A stretch of DNA of 6,125 nt, taken from NCBI GenBank assembly GCA_016302925.1, contig JAEDMR010000118.1:1-6125 (forward strand), in the 5' to 3' direction. The notes under the pieces are model-generated. The model was not told the DNA's origin. It did no database searches and worked only from the letters and a program-made list of their open reading frames with translations. Source of the stretch: Bacillota bacterium (lineage in GTDB: Bacteria; Bacillota; Clostridia; Peptostreptococcales; Anaerovoracaceae). Position 1 is the first letter of the stretch. The number at the start of each line of letters is the position of its first letter. Made by a program: the position numbers and the translations under genes. Below are positions 5,053 to 6,125 of this stretch, one piece after another.

Positions 5053-6078
5053 GTGATCTGCATCCTCTGCGTTCTCACCATGTTCTGCACCATGGGTCTG
5101 GCATCCAACACCTTTTCCATTTACATCAACGCATTTATCGAAGAAAACGGCTTCACCCGCGCGCAGGGCGCCAGCCTGTCCACGGTCCGCTGCGTGGCAT
5201 CACTGCTGGGCACCATCATTTGCGGCGTCTATTATGATAAACTGAACATGCGAATGGGGTTATCCCTTGCCGCAGCCATGATCGGCGTCTCCTTCCTGAT
5301 TTATTCCCGTGCTCATACTCTCTCCGTATTTTATATCGGTGCCTTCGTGGCCGGTCTGGGGTATGGACTGGGGACCATGGTCCCGGTTACCATGATGATC
5401 AACCGCTGGTTTGCAGAGAAGCAGGGCTTCGTGCTGGGATTTGCCAGCGCCGGTACAGGCATGGCTACGATCCTGTGTCCGCCTCTGATTACTGCAGGAC
5501 TTACTGCCGGGGGTGTATTCCTGGCGGCATCCTTTGAAGGAATGCTGGTATTGATTTACGCTGTCATCATGTTTTTTCTGCTGCGGAATTCACCATCTGA
5601 TATGGGCCTTCTTCCCTACGGGGCGAAAGCTGCATTTCCTTCATCTTCCGATTCAGCCGCTTTCGACACCACGTCCCATGAGGCTGCACTCCCTTCCGGT
5701 TCCCTGCTGCCGCAACATGCAGAAAAGCTGCCTCTGGCGGCGGCCTTTCTGATCGGCATGCTTACTGCGCCCAATGCCGAAAGTCTTGCCGTTCACCTGA
5801 CCACGTCAGGTTTGGATCCTGTTGCTGTAGCAGCCGCCGTATCTACATTCGGACTGGCCATGACCATCGCCAAGTTTCTCTACGGTGCCATGACAGACCG
5901 CATAGGTATTTTCCGAACCAACCTGCTTTTTACAGGGATCCTCTGTCTCGCGTTTTTCTCCGGCTTTCTCGCAGGGAATGGAAGTGAGACAGCCGCCTTT
6001 CTTTCCGCAGCAGGAATGGGCATCGGATATTCCATGACCACCATCACTTTTTCACTGTATGCCCACAGCTTTTGCTAA
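5053..6078 (+). CDS. MFS transporter, probably defective (N-terminal frameshift, C-terminal truncation)
   Basis: A 341-residue inner-membrane protein of the major facilitator superfamily, resembling the OFA/monocarboxylate-type group; substrate unknown. Membrane helices are visible at about 2-22, 40-60, 68-86, 92-116, 125-148, 153-177, then after a long Ser/Ala-rich loop (179-225) at 227-252, 256-278, 289-307 and 313-335. MFS loop motifs are present: G58-V-Y-Y-D-K (58-63) and Y277-GAMTDRIG (277-285). Only about 10 of 12 helices are present, with about 60 residues missing. The open frame begins at GTG 5053 with only a weak AGGG upstream. The likely original start is TTG 5007, now out of frame. 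The frame ends at TAA 6076-6078, immediately before a possible group II intron end. A functional full-length product is unlikely unless the sequence has errors. Confidence 0.75.
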   Translation: MICILCVLTMFCTMGLASNTFSIYINAFIEENGFTRAQGASLSTVRCVASLLGTIICGVYYDKLNMRMGLSLAAAMIGVSFLIYSRAHTLSVFYIGAFVAGLGYGLGTMVPVTMMINRWFAEKQGFVLGFASAGTGMATILCPPLITAGLTAGGVFLAASFEGMLVLIYAVIMFFLLRNSPSDMGLLPYGAKAAFPSSSDSAAFDTTSHEAALPSGSLLPQHAEKLPLAAAFLIGMLTAPNAESLAVHLTTSGLDPVAVAAAVSTFGLAMTIAKFLYGAMTDRIGIFRTNLLFTGILCLAFFSGFLAGNGSETAAFLSAAGMGIGYSMTTITFSLYAHSFC

Positions 6079-6079
6079 T

Positions 6080-6125
6080 GTGCGATAAAGAAGTAATAGA
6101 AGTGTAAAAAATTTTGCCGTTCCTA
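6080..6125 (+). mobile_element. Possible 5' end of a group II intron (partial)
   Basis: GTGCGA at 6080-6085 matches the conserved GUGYG 5' end of bacterial group II introns. The following bases are A-rich and T-rich (AAAGAAGTAATAGAAG, then AAAAAATTTT), a sharp composition change from the GC-richer MFS gene. The junction coincides with the sudden end of MFS homology. Only 46 bases are visible, with no domain V or intron-encoded protein, so this rests on the motif and position alone. Another insertion or a deletion junction is possible. Confidence 0.4.

Overview
The window reads like chromosomal DNA of an anaerobic, low- to mid-GC Firmicute, most likely a gut-type Clostridia member. Evidence: strong AGGAGG-type ribosome binding sites, TATAAT-rich promoters, a NusG_II plus Gx-transporter gene pair, an EFR1-type flavodoxin/ferredoxin, and a large-subgroup branched-chain aminotransferase. 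This is inference from gene content; there is no rRNA or other marker.

Layout. Bases 1-2992 hold three minus-strand genes, read right to left: an ApbE-type FMN transferase lipoprotein (1790-2992), a branched-chain aminotransferase ilvE (592-1620) with twin TATAAT promoters, and a PaaI-like hotdog thioesterase (44-496). A good intrinsic terminator lies between the last two. A 71-bp divergent region (2993-3063) carries a 13-bp palindrome and a GC-rich hairpin. From 3064 the plus strand holds a tight run of three genes: a membrane-anchored NusG_II domain protein (3064-3507), a Gx transporter/PF07456-type membrane protein overlapping it (3491-4012), and an EFR1-family flavodoxin plus ferredoxin protein (4035-4904). 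After a gap of about 100 bp comes an MFS transporter (5053-6078) that looks broken at both ends. Its natural start (TTG 5007, strong Shine-Dalgarno) is out of frame by one base. Its C-terminus ends after about 10 of 12 membrane helices, one base before a GTGCGA sequence that resembles the 5' end of a bacterial group II intron.

How the genes may work together. The ApbE protein would attach FMN covalently to extracytosolic proteins. The divergent NusG_II and Gx genes resemble the eetA/eetB pair of the flavin-based extracellular electron transfer locus of Listeria and relatives, and EFR1 is a plausible cytosolic flavin/iron-sulfur electron carrier. The central block (1790-4904) therefore looks like a flavinylation-linked redox module. 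No FMN-binding substrate protein, NDH-2 or quinone synthesis gene is visible here. ilvE and the thioesterase look like ordinary metabolic genes.
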